DNA of 64,000 bases, from assembly GCA_016705365.1 (NCBI GenBank), contig JADIYI010000008.1, positions 992,001-1,056,000 on the forward strand. Direction: 5' to 3'. Both the position numbers and the translations under genes were made by a program. The notes beneath the pieces are model-generated. The model made no database searches and had not been told where the DNA came from. It saw only the letters and a program-made list of their open reading frames with translations. Position 1 is the stretch's first letter. Each line of letters starts with the position of its first letter. This document shows positions 17,880 through 26,288 of the stretch, one piece after another. This DNA comes from Gammaproteobacteria bacterium (GTDB taxonomy: Bacteria; Pseudomonadota; Gammaproteobacteria; Pseudomonadales; UBA5518).

Positions 17880-18587
17880 ATGCACCTCGAACGAATCCTT
17901 CACAAGCACGGTTTCGGCACTCGCAAGGAATGCCGCGGACTGGTGCGCCACGAACGCGTCGTCATCGGTGGCAGGGTTTGCGAGGATCCCCGGGTCGATA
18001 TCGACACCGACGCCCTGGTATTCACGGTGGACGGTATTGAGTGGCACTATGCCGAGAGTGCCACGCTGGTGCTGAACAAGCCGGCCGGCTACGAATGCTC
18101 GCGCCAGCCCCAACACCACCCGAGCGTTCTCGAACTGCTCCCGCGACCCCTGCGCGATCGCGGCGTACAGCCGATCGGGCGGCTCGACCAGGATACGACC
18201 GGCTTGCTGCTGCTGAGCGATGACGGCCAGCTCAACCATGCGCTGTCCTCGGGCAAGCGCAAGGTGGCAAAAACCTACCTGGTCACGACCAGGCACCCGG
18301 TCGACCAGGATCAGCTCGGGCAATTGCTTGCAGGCGTCTCGCTCCACGGCGAGCCGCAGTCGATCGCTGCCGCGGCCTGCGAGATAGCCGGGGAATGCCG
18401 CTTGCGGCTGACCGTGACCGAAGGCAAGTACCATCAGGTCAAGCGGATGGTGGCGGCGGTTGGCAATCGGGTCGAGGCATTGCATCGCGAAGCCATTGGC
18501 AATTTTGTCCTGCCGCCGGACCTCGAACCCGGGCAGTGGCGCTGGCTTGGCGCCGGCGAACGGGCACGACTCGGAGTATCCGCATGA
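17880..18587 (+). CDS. rsuA: 16S rRNA pseudouridine synthase, RsuA family
   Basis: Converts a uridine of 16S rRNA (U516 in E. coli) to pseudouridine. The 235-residue protein has an N-terminal S4 RNA-binding domain (ERILHKHGFGTRKECRGLV) and the catalytic motif GRLDQDTTGLLLLSDDG with the active Asp. The KYHQVKRMVAAVGN motif near the C-terminus is characteristic of the RsuA/RluE/RluF branch. RsuA is favoured by length; RluE is the alternative. Confidence 0.85.
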   Translation: MHLERILHKHGFGTRKECRGLVRHERVVIGGRVCEDPRVDIDTDALVFTVDGIEWHYAESATLVLNKPAGYECSRQPQHHPSVLELLPRPLRDRGVQPIGRLDQDTTGLLLLSDDGQLNHALSSGKRKVAKTYLVTTRHPVDQDQLGQLLAGVSLHGEPQSIAAAACEIAGECRLRLTVTEGKYHQVKRMVAAVGNRVEALHREAIGNFVLPPDLEPGQWRWLGAGERARLGVSA

Positions 18588-18621
18588 GTTCGAGTGCAGC
18601 GGGCGACTGCCGGGTGTTCGT

Positions 18622-19920
18622 CTAGCGCGCGGAACCGTTCTGGGTACCAGCGGCTGGCGCCTGTGGCCGCCGGCGAGCCGTCTTTTTCTTCTTCTTTTTC
18701 TTTTTTCTCTCGACCGGTTTGCTGCTGGCGCCTTTCGCGTCCCGTGCTTTGGGCGGTCGCTTGCCGGGGCCGGTGGCAGGTACCCGGTGCCGCGGTTCGA
18801 AGCCTTGGATCTCGCGACGCGGCAGCACCTTGCCTGTCAGCGTCTCGATCGCGGCGAGCAATGGCGCCTCGTCGGCGCATACCAGCGAGATTGCCTCGCC
18901 GCTGCGGCCGGCGCGCGCGGTGCGGCCGATGCGGTGGATATAGCCCTCGGGTCCGGGCGGCAGATCGAGGTTCACCACCAATGGCAGGGCGCTGATGTCG
19001 AGCCCGCGGGCGGCCACGTCGGTGGCCACCAGCACCCGTATCTCACCGGCGTTGAAACGTCGCAGGGCCGCAAGCCGCGCGGATTGGGGGATGTCGCCGT
19101 GGATGGCGTCGCTGCTCACCTCGGAAAACTTCAAGCTGGTGACCAGCTCGTTGACCCGTTTGCGGGTCCGGGCGAACACCAGCACCCGCGGCCAGCGCCG
19201 CTGTCGCAGCAGGTGACAGAACAGTTCCAGCTTGCGCTGCTTGTCGACCGGGATGAGCCACTGCTTTACCTCCGCCACAGTGGAGTTACGCGGGCTGGCA
19301 TCGATCTCGCGGGGGTTGTGCAGCAAGCGGGTGGCCAGTTCGCGGATGGCCTCGGAGAAGGTGGCGGAGAACAGCAGGGTCTGGCGGCGTCTCGGCAGCA
19401 GTGCCAGGATCTGGTTCAGTTCCCGGCTGAAACCGAGATCCAGCATGCGATCGGCCTCGTCCAGCACCAGCACCTGCAGTTGGCCCAGCTTGAGCGCGTT
19501 TTTGGCGTGCAGGTCGAGCAGTCGCCCGGGCGTGGCGACCAGTATGTCGGCACCCCGGCGCAAGGCCATCATCTGCGGATTGAGGCTGACCCCACCATAG
19601 GCGACGGTGATGCGCAGTGGCAGGTGTCGACCATAGTCGCGCAGCTTGTCGCGGACCTGCTGGGCCAGTTCGCGCGTGGGCGTGAGCACCAGGGCGCGCA
19701 CGCAGTTGGCGGCGGGCGGTGTGCCGTCACTGAGTCGCTGCAGCAGCGGCAGCGCAAAGCTGGCGGTCTTGCCGGTGCCGGTCTGCGCGGCGGCGATCAG
19801 ATCACGTCCAGCCAAGACCAGCGGAATGGCCTGCGCCTGTATCGGCGTGGGTGCCTGGTGGTCCAGCTCGACCAAGGCTCGCAGCAGAGGGTCGATCAGT
19901 CCGAGGTCCGGGAAATTCAT
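18622..19920 (-). CDS. rhlE: DEAD-box RNA helicase, RhlE-like
   Basis: A 432-residue ATP-dependent RNA helicase. Motifs are the Q-motif region (PTPIQAQAIP), AAQTGTGKT, VLDEADRMLDLGF, FSATFSE, ATDVAARGLDI and HRIGRTARAG. The C-terminal tail is basic and disordered, including a run of eight lysines, as in RhlE proteins that use such tails to bind RNA. It is convergent with rsuA and would be the second DEAD-box gene within 10 kb. Confidence 0.9.
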   Translation of the reverse strand: MNFPDLGLIDPLLRALVELDHQAPTPIQAQAIPLVLAGRDLIAAAQTGTGKTASFALPLLQRLSDGTPPAANCVRALVLTPTRELAQQVRDKLRDYGRHLPLRITVAYGGVSLNPQMMALRRGADILVATPGRLLDLHAKNALKLGQLQVLVLDEADRMLDLGFSRELNQILALLPRRRQTLLFSATFSEAIRELATRLLHNPREIDASPRNSTVAEVKQWLIPVDKQRKLELFCHLLRQRRWPRVLVFARTRKRVNELVTSLKFSEVSSDAIHGDIPQSARLAALRRFNAGEIRVLVATDVAARGLDISALPLVVNLDLPPGPEGYIHRIGRTARAGRSGEAISLVCADEAPLLAAIETLTGKVLPRREIQGFEPRHRVPATGPGKRPPKARDAKGASSKPVERKKKKKKKKTARRRPQAPAAGTQNGSAR

Positions 19921-19969
19921 GTCTGCTGCGTCCGCCCTGAGCTGAGGCTGGTCTCGGGAATGCTTGCCC

Positions 19970-20728
19970 TCAGTTGACGCTGTAGCCGCCGTCGACGATC
20001 AGGCTGTGGCCGGTGACGAAATTCGAGGCTGCGGAAGCGAGAAAGACCGCTGCGCCCCCGCACTCTTCCGGCTCGCCGAAACGCCTGGCCGGGGTGCGCT
20101 CGAGGATCTGCTGATAAACCTCGCCCATTTCCTTGACCACTGCGGTCATGTCGGTCGCGATCCAGCCCGGAATGATGGCATTGACCTGGATGCCGTGCGC
20201 TGCCCAGGCGATGGCCAGTGACTTGGTGAGCTGGATGACCGCGCCCTTGCTGGCCGCGTAACTCACCGCGAACGGACTGCCGAAGATCGAATACTCGGAA
20301 CCGATATTGATGATCTTGCCGCCGCCACGGGCGCACAGACGAGGGTAGGCTGCGCGGGAGAAGCGAAACACGCTGTCGAGATTGGTCCCTATCACCTGGG
20401 ACCAGGCTTCGTCGGTGGTGGCTTCCGGCGGCTCCAGTCCGGCGATTCCGGCGTTGTTGACCAGGATATCGAGGCCGCCGAATGCCTTTTCGGTAGCGGC
20501 GATGGTGGCATCGACGTCACCGGGATTATTAACATCGCAATTCACGGTAATACACCTGCCGCCGAGATGCTCAATCTCGGTACGGACCGTTTCGTTCTTT
20601 TGCTGGTTGCGCCCGGCGATGCAGACCGCGGCTCCCGCCTCGGCGAGCGCCAGCGCGATGCCCCGACCGATTCCCCCGTTGCCTCCGGTGACGATGGCTG
20701 CTTTTCCGGAAAGATCGAAGTGATGCAT
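19970..20728 (-). CDS. Short-chain dehydrogenase/reductase
   Basis: A 252-residue classical SDR oxidoreductase. It has the nucleotide-binding TGGNGGIGRG motif, NNAG, a catalytic Ser in GSEYSIFG, the YAASKGA catalytic Tyr/Lys pair, and PGWIATDM. The GRNQQKNE segment after the second strand suggests NADP preference. It resembles gluconate 5-dehydrogenase and 3-oxoacyl reductase-like enzymes, but the substrate is unknown. ATG 20728 fits the family start. It ends 50 bases after the start of rhlE. Confidence 0.88.
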   Translation of the reverse strand: MHHFDLSGKAAIVTGGNGGIGRGIALALAEAGAAVCIAGRNQQKNETVRTEIEHLGGRCITVNCDVNNPGDVDATIAATEKAFGGLDILVNNAGIAGLEPPEATTDEAWSQVIGTNLDSVFRFSRAAYPRLCARGGGKIINIGSEYSIFGSPFAVSYAASKGAVIQLTKSLAIAWAAHGIQVNAIIPGWIATDMTAVVKEMGEVYQQILERTPARRFGEPEECGGAAVFLASAASNFVTGHSLIVDGGYSVN

Positions 20729-20910
20729 GACGAGTACCTTGCGTGGGCTGAATTCCGGGAGCCAGCGTAGCCAGCGGTTCGGCACTTGGCAACCAGGCGC
20801 AAAGCGCTCGTGAGCCCGCGACCCCGGCCTGTCGGAACAATTGACATCCACACGTTCACGTCTTTCCTGAAAATCGATTATCTTATTGATCTTAAAAGAA
20901 ATTATAGGTA

Positions 20911-20925
20911 TGGCACGGATTTAGC
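20911..20925 (+). promoter_or_regulatory. Candidate sigma-54 promoter
   Basis: TGGCACGGATTTAGC matches the sigma-54 consensus TGGCACG-N4-TTGC at all fixed positions but one (TAGC for TTGC), with the correct ten-base spacing between GG and GC. The region before it (20870-20910) is unusually AT-rich. It is oriented toward the DUF6316-like gene about 85 bases downstream. Confidence 0.5.
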
Positions 20926-21008
20926 AAGTTGCTTGGTGCGGAAGTGATGGCGCCGCGAGCTTCGAAGTGCCATGACAGCATTGATGTACCTGAAACTGGA
21001 GTAATGAA

Positions 21009-21251
21009 ATGGGTGTTCGCAGGGGCGAATTCAATATCGGTCACCACGTCGGCTCTCCGAGCAGCAATCGCATCCAGGAGGTCGACGGGAAGTGGTTCTA
21101 CGCGACCCGCGAAGGCTCGGTCGAAGGACCGTTCGGCAACCGCGAAGCAGCGCAACAGAGCCTCGAGGGCTATATCCAGTTCGCTTCCTGCAAGCTGGTC
21201 GACCAGGAGTCACTGCGTCGCATCAACAGCCTGAGCCTGGCCGAAATCTGA
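21009..21251 (+). CDS. DUF6316-like small protein
   Basis: An 80-residue protein with the pattern KWFYATREGSVEGPFGNREA followed by a short helix. I recognise this as the DUF6316-type module found in Pseudomonas and relatives; it loosely resembles GYF-like folds with an aromatic strand and a GPF turn. No function is known. GGAG is at 20997-21000, nine bases upstream of the ATG. The sigma-54-like site upstream suggests regulation by an enhancer-binding protein. Confidence 0.7.
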   Translation: MGVRRGEFNIGHHVGSPSSNRIQEVDGKWFYATREGSVEGPFGNREAAQQSLEGYIQFASCKLVDQESLRRINSLSLAEI

Positions 21252-21425
21252 CGCTGCCCCTCGTGATTCAGCGGAGTTGCGCCTGCGCCGGCAGTCGCAA
21301 CGTTCCCTTCCAATAATCGATTCAACAATCTCGTCCGCAGACTCATCCTACCCGACAAAGGTGACTGCACGCCTGCGATGGAAAAATCCGCGCAGCGCGG
21401 GTGGAGCCGCGTCAATTTGGAGCCG

Positions 21426-21462
21426 CAAAAAAAAGCCGCCTTGCACCGGGTGCAGGCGGCTC
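21426..21462 (-). terminator. Rho-independent terminator of the outer-membrane protein gene
   Basis: On the minus strand, AGCCGCCTGCACC pairs with TGCAAGGCGGCT around a short loop and is followed directly by a run of eight T. It begins about 18 bases after the stop codon at 21480. Confidence 0.88.
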
Positions 21463-21479
21463 GATATTTCAGGCGGGCC

Positions 21480-22226
21480 TCAGAAAGCGAAACCTACGCC
21501 CGCCATCGGTCCCGCGAACGAGAAGTCGAGCTTGACACTGTTCTCTTCGTACTCGTAATTCACGGAACGGTAACCAAAACGGAACTCGAGGTTGCAGCAA
21601 TTGTTCGTATAGACGAACTCGGGCGCCATTTCCCAGACCAGATCCGAATCGCCGCCGCCTACCGACAGCGTGGGGCTGAATGCCCAGTTCTTGCCCAGCG
21701 CGAGGCGCGGGCGCAGCATCACTATCCCGTCGGTCAGGTCGGAGTCGCCGTTGATGCTGAAGCCGTTGGCACTTGCCTCGGCATCCAGCTTCGCGTAGCG
21801 CACCCCGACCATCAAGTCCACGTGTGAGCCTTCGCCGGTACCGAAACGGTAGCCGGTTGCCGCGGTGAGCAGCGTGGTGTCGGTTTCCATCTTGACCCGG
21901 TTACCCGTCATGGTCACGAGGCCGGTGTCGTTATTGTCGACCTTCATGTAATCGAGGGCCGCGAAGTTCACCCAGTGGCCCGCATTGTGCTCGAGCATCA
22001 GGGAACCATTGAATTCCAGGTTGTCGGTGATGTCACCGATATCGTTGTTGAAGTCGACCTGGTCAGTGGTCGAACCCCGGTTGTCCTCGATGCTGCCGTC
22101 GATACCCACGGCCCAGTAGTAGGGGGTCAGACGCAGGCAGCACTTGGAGTCATCGGCGGCTGCCGGCATGGCGGCCTGCAGGCTCAGGCAGCCGATTGCG
22201 GCTGCGAGGTAGATGCGATTGGACAT
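21480..22226 (-). CDS. Outer-membrane beta-barrel protein
   Basis: A 248-residue exported protein with a signal peptide (residues 1-24, ending PAAADD), a CC pair just after cleavage, and a mature part of alternating amphipathic strands ending in Phe (GVGFAF), the typical barrel C-terminus. Segments such as LTPYYWAVGIDGSI, DLMVGVRYAKLDA and LEFRFGYRSVNYEY resemble small uncharacterised barrels of the OmpA/OmpW-like size class. No substrate can be assigned. A second CC pair (NNCCNLEF) may form disulfides. Confidence 0.75.
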   Translation of the reverse strand: MSNRIYLAAAIGCLSLQAAMPAAADDSKCCLRLTPYYWAVGIDGSIEDNRGSTTDQVDFNNDIGDITDNLEFNGSLMLEHNAGHWVNFAALDYMKVDNNDTGLVTMTGNRVKMETDTTLLTAATGYRFGTGEGSHVDLMVGVRYAKLDAEASANGFSINGDSDLTDGIVMLRPRLALGKNWAFSPTLSVGGGDSDLVWEMAPEFVYTNNCCNLEFRFGYRSVNYEYEENSVKLDFSFAGPMAGVGFAF

Positions 22227-22736
22227 TGCTTGATACCCTCTTGATTGAAAAACTGCTTGAACACGCTGGAACGAGCAGATGGCTCCAGAACCACATTATG
22301 GTCGTCAAGCTGCTGATTGGCACGGAGGAGCGCCGTGAAAATGTCACTGAAATCCGGGGCGCGGATGTCCTGGATGCTACTTGGGAAGGGTGTTTTCGCC
22401 GCACCATTGAAGCCTGCCAGATCAGCTTCATGTCCCTGTCCTGATGGATTGGTCGCCCGAAGCGGGGTAGCCGCTCCGGGCGTGCGATGGGATCGCCCAG
22501 GGTGCCTGAAGGGGCCGCTTCCTGGTCTGCGCACGCCACTTCCGGATTGGCGGCGCGACACCGGTTTGCCCATCCGCCGCCACCGAGAGGCTATCATTCA
22601 TGGAGATTTCCTTTTCGGGGTTTGAATAACCGGTGGTGTATTTCGATATGGTGTCCCGCGTGCCGGGCGTCCGGCGTGGGCGGGAACGGCGATCGATTGC
22701 CGGCTGGCCTGGCATTTAGAGCCGGGCTGGCTGCAA
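22227..22736. other. Intergenic region between divergent genes
   Basis: About 510 bases separate the barrel gene (minus) and the phosphodiesterase-like gene (plus). It should hold promoters for both, but I see no strong consensus. One short minus-strand frame inside it is listed separately; nothing else is supported. Confidence 0.5.
22428..22601 (-). CDS. Possible small protein, 57 residues
   Basis: A short frame starting MNDSLSVAADGQTG with AGGA seven bases before the ATG. The C-terminal half is rich in Arg, Pro and Ser and looks less protein-like, so it may be frameshifted or spurious. I recognise no family. Confidence 0.25.
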   Translation of the reverse strand: MNDSLSVAADGQTGVAPPIRKWRAQTRKRPLQAPWAIPSHARSGYPASGDQSIRTGT

Positions 22737-24359
22737 ATGATGTCGTTCATCGATGGCGAACAGGGTTCACCTCACGGTGCGCGACGCCTGGCGCTGATCG
22801 GCTTCGATGGCATGGACGCCACCCTGGTTCGGCAATGGGCCGCCTCCGGCCATCTTCCCGAATTTGCCCGCCTGCTCGATTCCAGCGGCTGGTGCCAGTT
22901 CGATATTGCACCGGAATACTCCAGCGGCATGGTCTGGCCGACCATCAATACCGGACTGCCGCCGGCGGTGCACAATGCGAATTTCGGCTCCAGGCTGGTC
23001 GAGGGAAGCTACAGTCTGCGCCCGCGCAAGCAGGGAGATATCCGCGGAGCGCCATTCTGGCGCGAACTCGCCGCGCAGGGACGCCGGCTGCTGATCATGG
23101 ATGTCCCGTTCTGCCGCGTCGATCCGAATTACCGCGGGTTGCAACTCGCCGGCTGGGGCGGGCACGAGTGGAGCGCGCGCCGCGAATCCTGGCCCACGGG
23201 TCTGCTGGCGGAAATCGACCGGGAGTTTGGTCCTTACCCGATCGCCCAGACCATCGACGATGCCTGGGAGAAGGGAGGGGCGGGCGAGTTGATCGGCGGG
23301 CTGCTCGAGGGCATCGAACGGCGCACGAAGATAATCGAGCGTCTGAGCGGAACGCATGACTGGGAATTCCTCTACACGGTATTCCATGAAGCGCACTCCG
23401 CCGGACACTGCCTGTGGCATCTCGGCGACCCGCATCATCCCCGGTTCAGCGCCGAGGAGTCGGCCGCACACGGCAACGGCCTGCTCAGGATCTACCAGGC
23501 GCTCGATACGGCTCTCGGGTGCCTGCTTCGAGGGCCGGCCAGGGACGTGCCTCTCGCCGTGATGCTGTCACACGGCATGGGGCCCAACTACAACGGCAAC
23601 CACCTTCTTCCCGGGTTCCTCGCACGCTTCGATCGGCATTACTTCGGTGCGTCGCGCGCGCAAATGCCGGTGAATCGGCTCAACTGGCTGTGGGAGTCGA
23701 CCATCGCGAAACTGCCACCGCGGATTCGTTACCATGCGCGACTGCGCTTGCCGATGTATCTGCGTCAATGGCTGAGCAGCAAGCGCCGCCAGAACACGCA
23801 GCAGTGGCGCTCATCGGCGGCCTTTGCGCTTCCCGGGCTCGATGGCTTTTCCGCGCTGCGGGTCAACCTGCGTGGCCGCGAGCCACAGGGCATGGTCGCG
23901 CCGGGCACTGAGTACGACGATTATCTGGCCAGCTTGTGTACCGAGATCCACACCTGGACCACCGGCGTTGGCGGTCACAAGGCCGTCGCGAGCGTCCACC
24001 GCGCGGCCCACGGCTCGGCAGCGCTGGCGCTGGGACCGGCACCCGATCTGATGATCTGGTGGAGCAAGGAAGGGCCGATAGAGGTGCTCGATTCACCCGC
24101 GCTCGGGACCGTGAGCGGGGCGAGCGCCGAGACGCGTAGTGGCGAGCATGTGATGCATTCGCTGCTGTTGTTGCGCAGCCCGGGTATCGCAAAGGGGGCG
24201 TGCCTGCTGCCGCGCATCGATCTCGTGGATGTCGCGCCAACCCTGCTCGAGCTTGCCGGAGCCGGCACCGGGGGTTGCGGTCCTGGACGCAGCCGCCTCG
24301 CCGAGTTTGCCTGGGCGGACAACGGTCTGGCATGCAATGTGCCTTCCGAAGCCCCGTAG
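22737..24359 (+). CDS. Alkaline phosphatase-superfamily phosphodiesterase/nucleotide pyrophosphatase
   Basis: A 540-residue protein of the type I phosphodiesterase/alkaline phosphatase superfamily. The start LALIGFDGMDATLV carries the first metal-binding Asp. The Thr in MVWPTINTG is in the nucleophile position. HEAHSAGHCLWH and MLSHGMGP carry further metal-binding His. No signal peptide is seen, so it is probably cytoplasmic. Related proteins act on nucleotide or phospho-ester substrates, but this one is uncharacterised. Two adjacent ATGs (22737, 22740) are possible starts. Confidence 0.8.
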   Translation: MMSFIDGEQGSPHGARRLALIGFDGMDATLVRQWAASGHLPEFARLLDSSGWCQFDIAPEYSSGMVWPTINTGLPPAVHNANFGSRLVEGSYSLRPRKQGDIRGAPFWRELAAQGRRLLIMDVPFCRVDPNYRGLQLAGWGGHEWSARRESWPTGLLAEIDREFGPYPIAQTIDDAWEKGGAGELIGGLLEGIERRTKIIERLSGTHDWEFLYTVFHEAHSAGHCLWHLGDPHHPRFSAEESAAHGNGLLRIYQALDTALGCLLRGPARDVPLAVMLSHGMGPNYNGNHLLPGFLARFDRHYFGASRAQMPVNRLNWLWESTIAKLPPRIRYHARLRLPMYLRQWLSSKRRQNTQQWRSSAAFALPGLDGFSALRVNLRGREPQGMVAPGTEYDDYLASLCTEIHTWTTGVGGHKAVASVHRAAHGSAALALGPAPDLMIWWSKEGPIEVLDSPALGTVSGASAETRSGEHVMHSLLLLRSPGIAKGACLLPRIDLVDVAPTLLELAGAGTGGCGPGRSRLAEFAWADNGLACNVPSEAP

Positions 24360-24425
24360 GCGGAATTCTGGCGCAACAGTGGCGGGATTCGTCAATTCGG
24401 ACAATCAATAACGGAGATGGCTTCG

Positions 24426-24644
24426 ATGCAGATCGACTACACGGGCATATTCCGCGATCCTCGTGGGCGCAAGGAGAGGCGCGAGAACCTCGAACTGGCC
24501 GGCGCTACCTGGTTTCTCAACCAGCGCGACCCGGTACAGCGGCGCCGCGGCTGCACCCAACCGAGCGGGCCATGGTGGCTGATGCGCAATTACGTCAAAT
24601 GCGAATTCGAGATAGGCCGCCCGGTGCAGACCCAGTGCCAGTAA
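24426..24644 (+). CDS. Small hypothetical protein, 72 residues
   Basis: A short basic, Trp-containing protein beginning MQIDYTGIFRDPRGR, with no recognised family. GGAG lies nine bases before the ATG at 24426, which is better placed than an ATG at 24417 that overlaps it. It sits 66 bases after the phosphodiesterase-like gene on the same strand and may be co-transcribed. Confidence 0.5.
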   Translation: MQIDYTGIFRDPRGRKERRENLELAGATWFLNQRDPVQRRRGCTQPSGPWWLMRNYVKCEFEIGRPVQTQCQ

Positions 24645-24727
24645 TCACCGGAAACTGAACTCGAAAAACAGGCGGGAGCAACCGCGAACCACGCGGTGGA
24701 TTCCGCACCCCCACGCTCGGTGTCGGC

Positions 24728-25906
24728 TCAATCCAGCGTCAGAACGTAATCCCGGCGTACCAGCGCCCGGGCGAGGCGGATACGCATGGCCTCGGCGCCA
24801 CCGACGCGCTCCACCAACGCATCGAAGTACTCGCGTGCCGGGCCTTGCAGTTCCCGGGCTGCGCTGGCGGCACGCTCGAAGTGCCACAGTCCTTGTGGCA
24901 TACAGCCGCGCTCCACCATTACGCCGCGCCACGGGTAGCGCACCTTGCCGAGCGCCGCATGCACGGCCCGCTGGCCGTCGCCGGCGGCAATGTGCCCGGA
25001 AGGCAGATCCTTGTTGGCGTCCAGCCAGGCATTGGTGAAGCGCGCTTCGGCCAGCAGCTGCACGCCCCAGTCCGCGAACAACAGCCGCAGTACCGGTTCC
25101 AGCGTCGGCGCGATGGTGTCGTCGGGGAACCACTGCGCGGCGAGGTCCGGATACTCGCCGTCGACGATGCAACCGAGATTCATGCGTTCGGTCCAGCGAT
25201 ACACATTGGGGGCGCGGTTCTTCATCAGCGCGGAGGGAACCGGGTCCCTGGAGAGGTGCGCGAAAAGTGGCGCCATGAAACCGAAATCGGCGATCGAGGG
25301 ATGTCCGCCCAGCAGGTAGGGCCAGTGCTGGAAGTGAACGTCGAGGGCGTCGAGCAATTCCTCGTAGGCGGCCTCGAACGCCGCTAACGTGTCCGGGGAT
25401 ATGCCGAGGCCAGGCAGGAAATCGTTGAAATAATCCATCAGCTTGGCACCGGCCGCAAGACGCGCCGCACGGTCCGGTCCGTGGTGCACGGCGCGCCCGA
25501 ATTCCGCCTGCAGGAAATGCTCCTGTCGGGCACGATAGCTCCAGCGGTAATGCATCGCCGCAGGCAGCAGCCCCTGGGTGCCGAAGGCGTCGAGCAGCTG
25601 CGCGACTGCGTGCAGCACCGGGGTGCCCGGTATCATCGACCGATCCGGGAAGCGCCGCTCCAGCTCGTCGATGATCACCGTGCTGTCCTGGTACAGCGCG
25701 CCGTCGGCGGTTTCGACAACCGGCACCACGACGTGCCGGATGGCCGTCACGATCTCCGCCTGAAAGCGCGGGCGATGCGGCATCGATTCGGTGAAGTGCA
25801 GACCTTTCTTGATCAGGTAGGAGCGCACCTTGCCGGTGTACAGCGAATGGGGCGTCCCCCACAGGATCAAGGGCTCGTTCAAGACGGTGGAGCGGTCGGT
25901 TGTCAT
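24728..25906 (-). CDS. Glutathione S-transferase family protein
   Basis: A 392-residue protein with an N-terminal thioredoxin/GST fold (LILWGTPHSLYTGKVRSYL, the cis-Pro in VVPVVETADG, and the QDSTVIIDELE glutathione-contact segment) and a long helical C-terminal part with PSIADFGFMAP, the GST N-capping Asp region. It is longer than usual GSTs (about 200-230) because of an extra C-terminal domain. The substrate is unknown. A tiny upstream frame overlaps its start by four bases. Confidence 0.82.
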   Translation of the reverse strand: MTTDRSTVLNEPLILWGTPHSLYTGKVRSYLIKKGLHFTESMPHRPRFQAEIVTAIRHVVVPVVETADGALYQDSTVIIDELERRFPDRSMIPGTPVLHAVAQLLDAFGTQGLLPAAMHYRWSYRARQEHFLQAEFGRAVHHGPDRAARLAAGAKLMDYFNDFLPGLGISPDTLAAFEAAYEELLDALDVHFQHWPYLLGGHPSIADFGFMAPLFAHLSRDPVPSALMKNRAPNVYRWTERMNLGCIVDGEYPDLAAQWFPDDTIAPTLEPVLRLLFADWGVQLLAEARFTNAWLDANKDLPSGHIAAGDGQRAVHAALGKVRYPWRGVMVERGCMPQGLWHFERAASAARELQGPAREYFDALVERVGGAEAMRIRLARALVRRDYVLTLD

Positions 25907-25980
25907 CCGTTTTCCTCGGTGATGCCGGGCAGCGTGATCGCGCGCGCAATCGAAAGATTTGCAAGATCGTGCTGGTCCAT
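25903..25980 (-). CDS. Possible 25-residue leader peptide
   Basis: A short frame beginning MDQHDLANLSIARAI and ending in ATGA overlap with the GST-like gene. The coupling geometry is the only support. It could be a real translated leader that couples translation, or chance. Confidence 0.3.
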   Translation of the reverse strand: MDQHDLANLSIARAITLPGITEENG

Positions 25981-26288
25981 TCTCAGGCCTCCGCGTTCAG
26001 TGTGGTTGATCGATACCCGTCGCCGGGGTCGGTTCACCCCAAACCGTACCTGCACCTGCCGCGGCTCGTGCCGCCGGTTTCGAGTGCAACTCTAACCTGC
26101 GGCGATACGTTTGCAAGCAACAGCCCGCTGCCGTCACCGAGCCACGCTGCAGCTCGATGTGGTGGCCACGATCGGGAACATGCCGAAGTCAGCGCGGGTG
26201 GGTATCCGGGGTGCGGCGATTTCGGGTACTTTGCGCAGCTTGCAGCAATTCGAGCGCAGCGCGCTCGAGTATCCGAAAAGGTTGTCCC

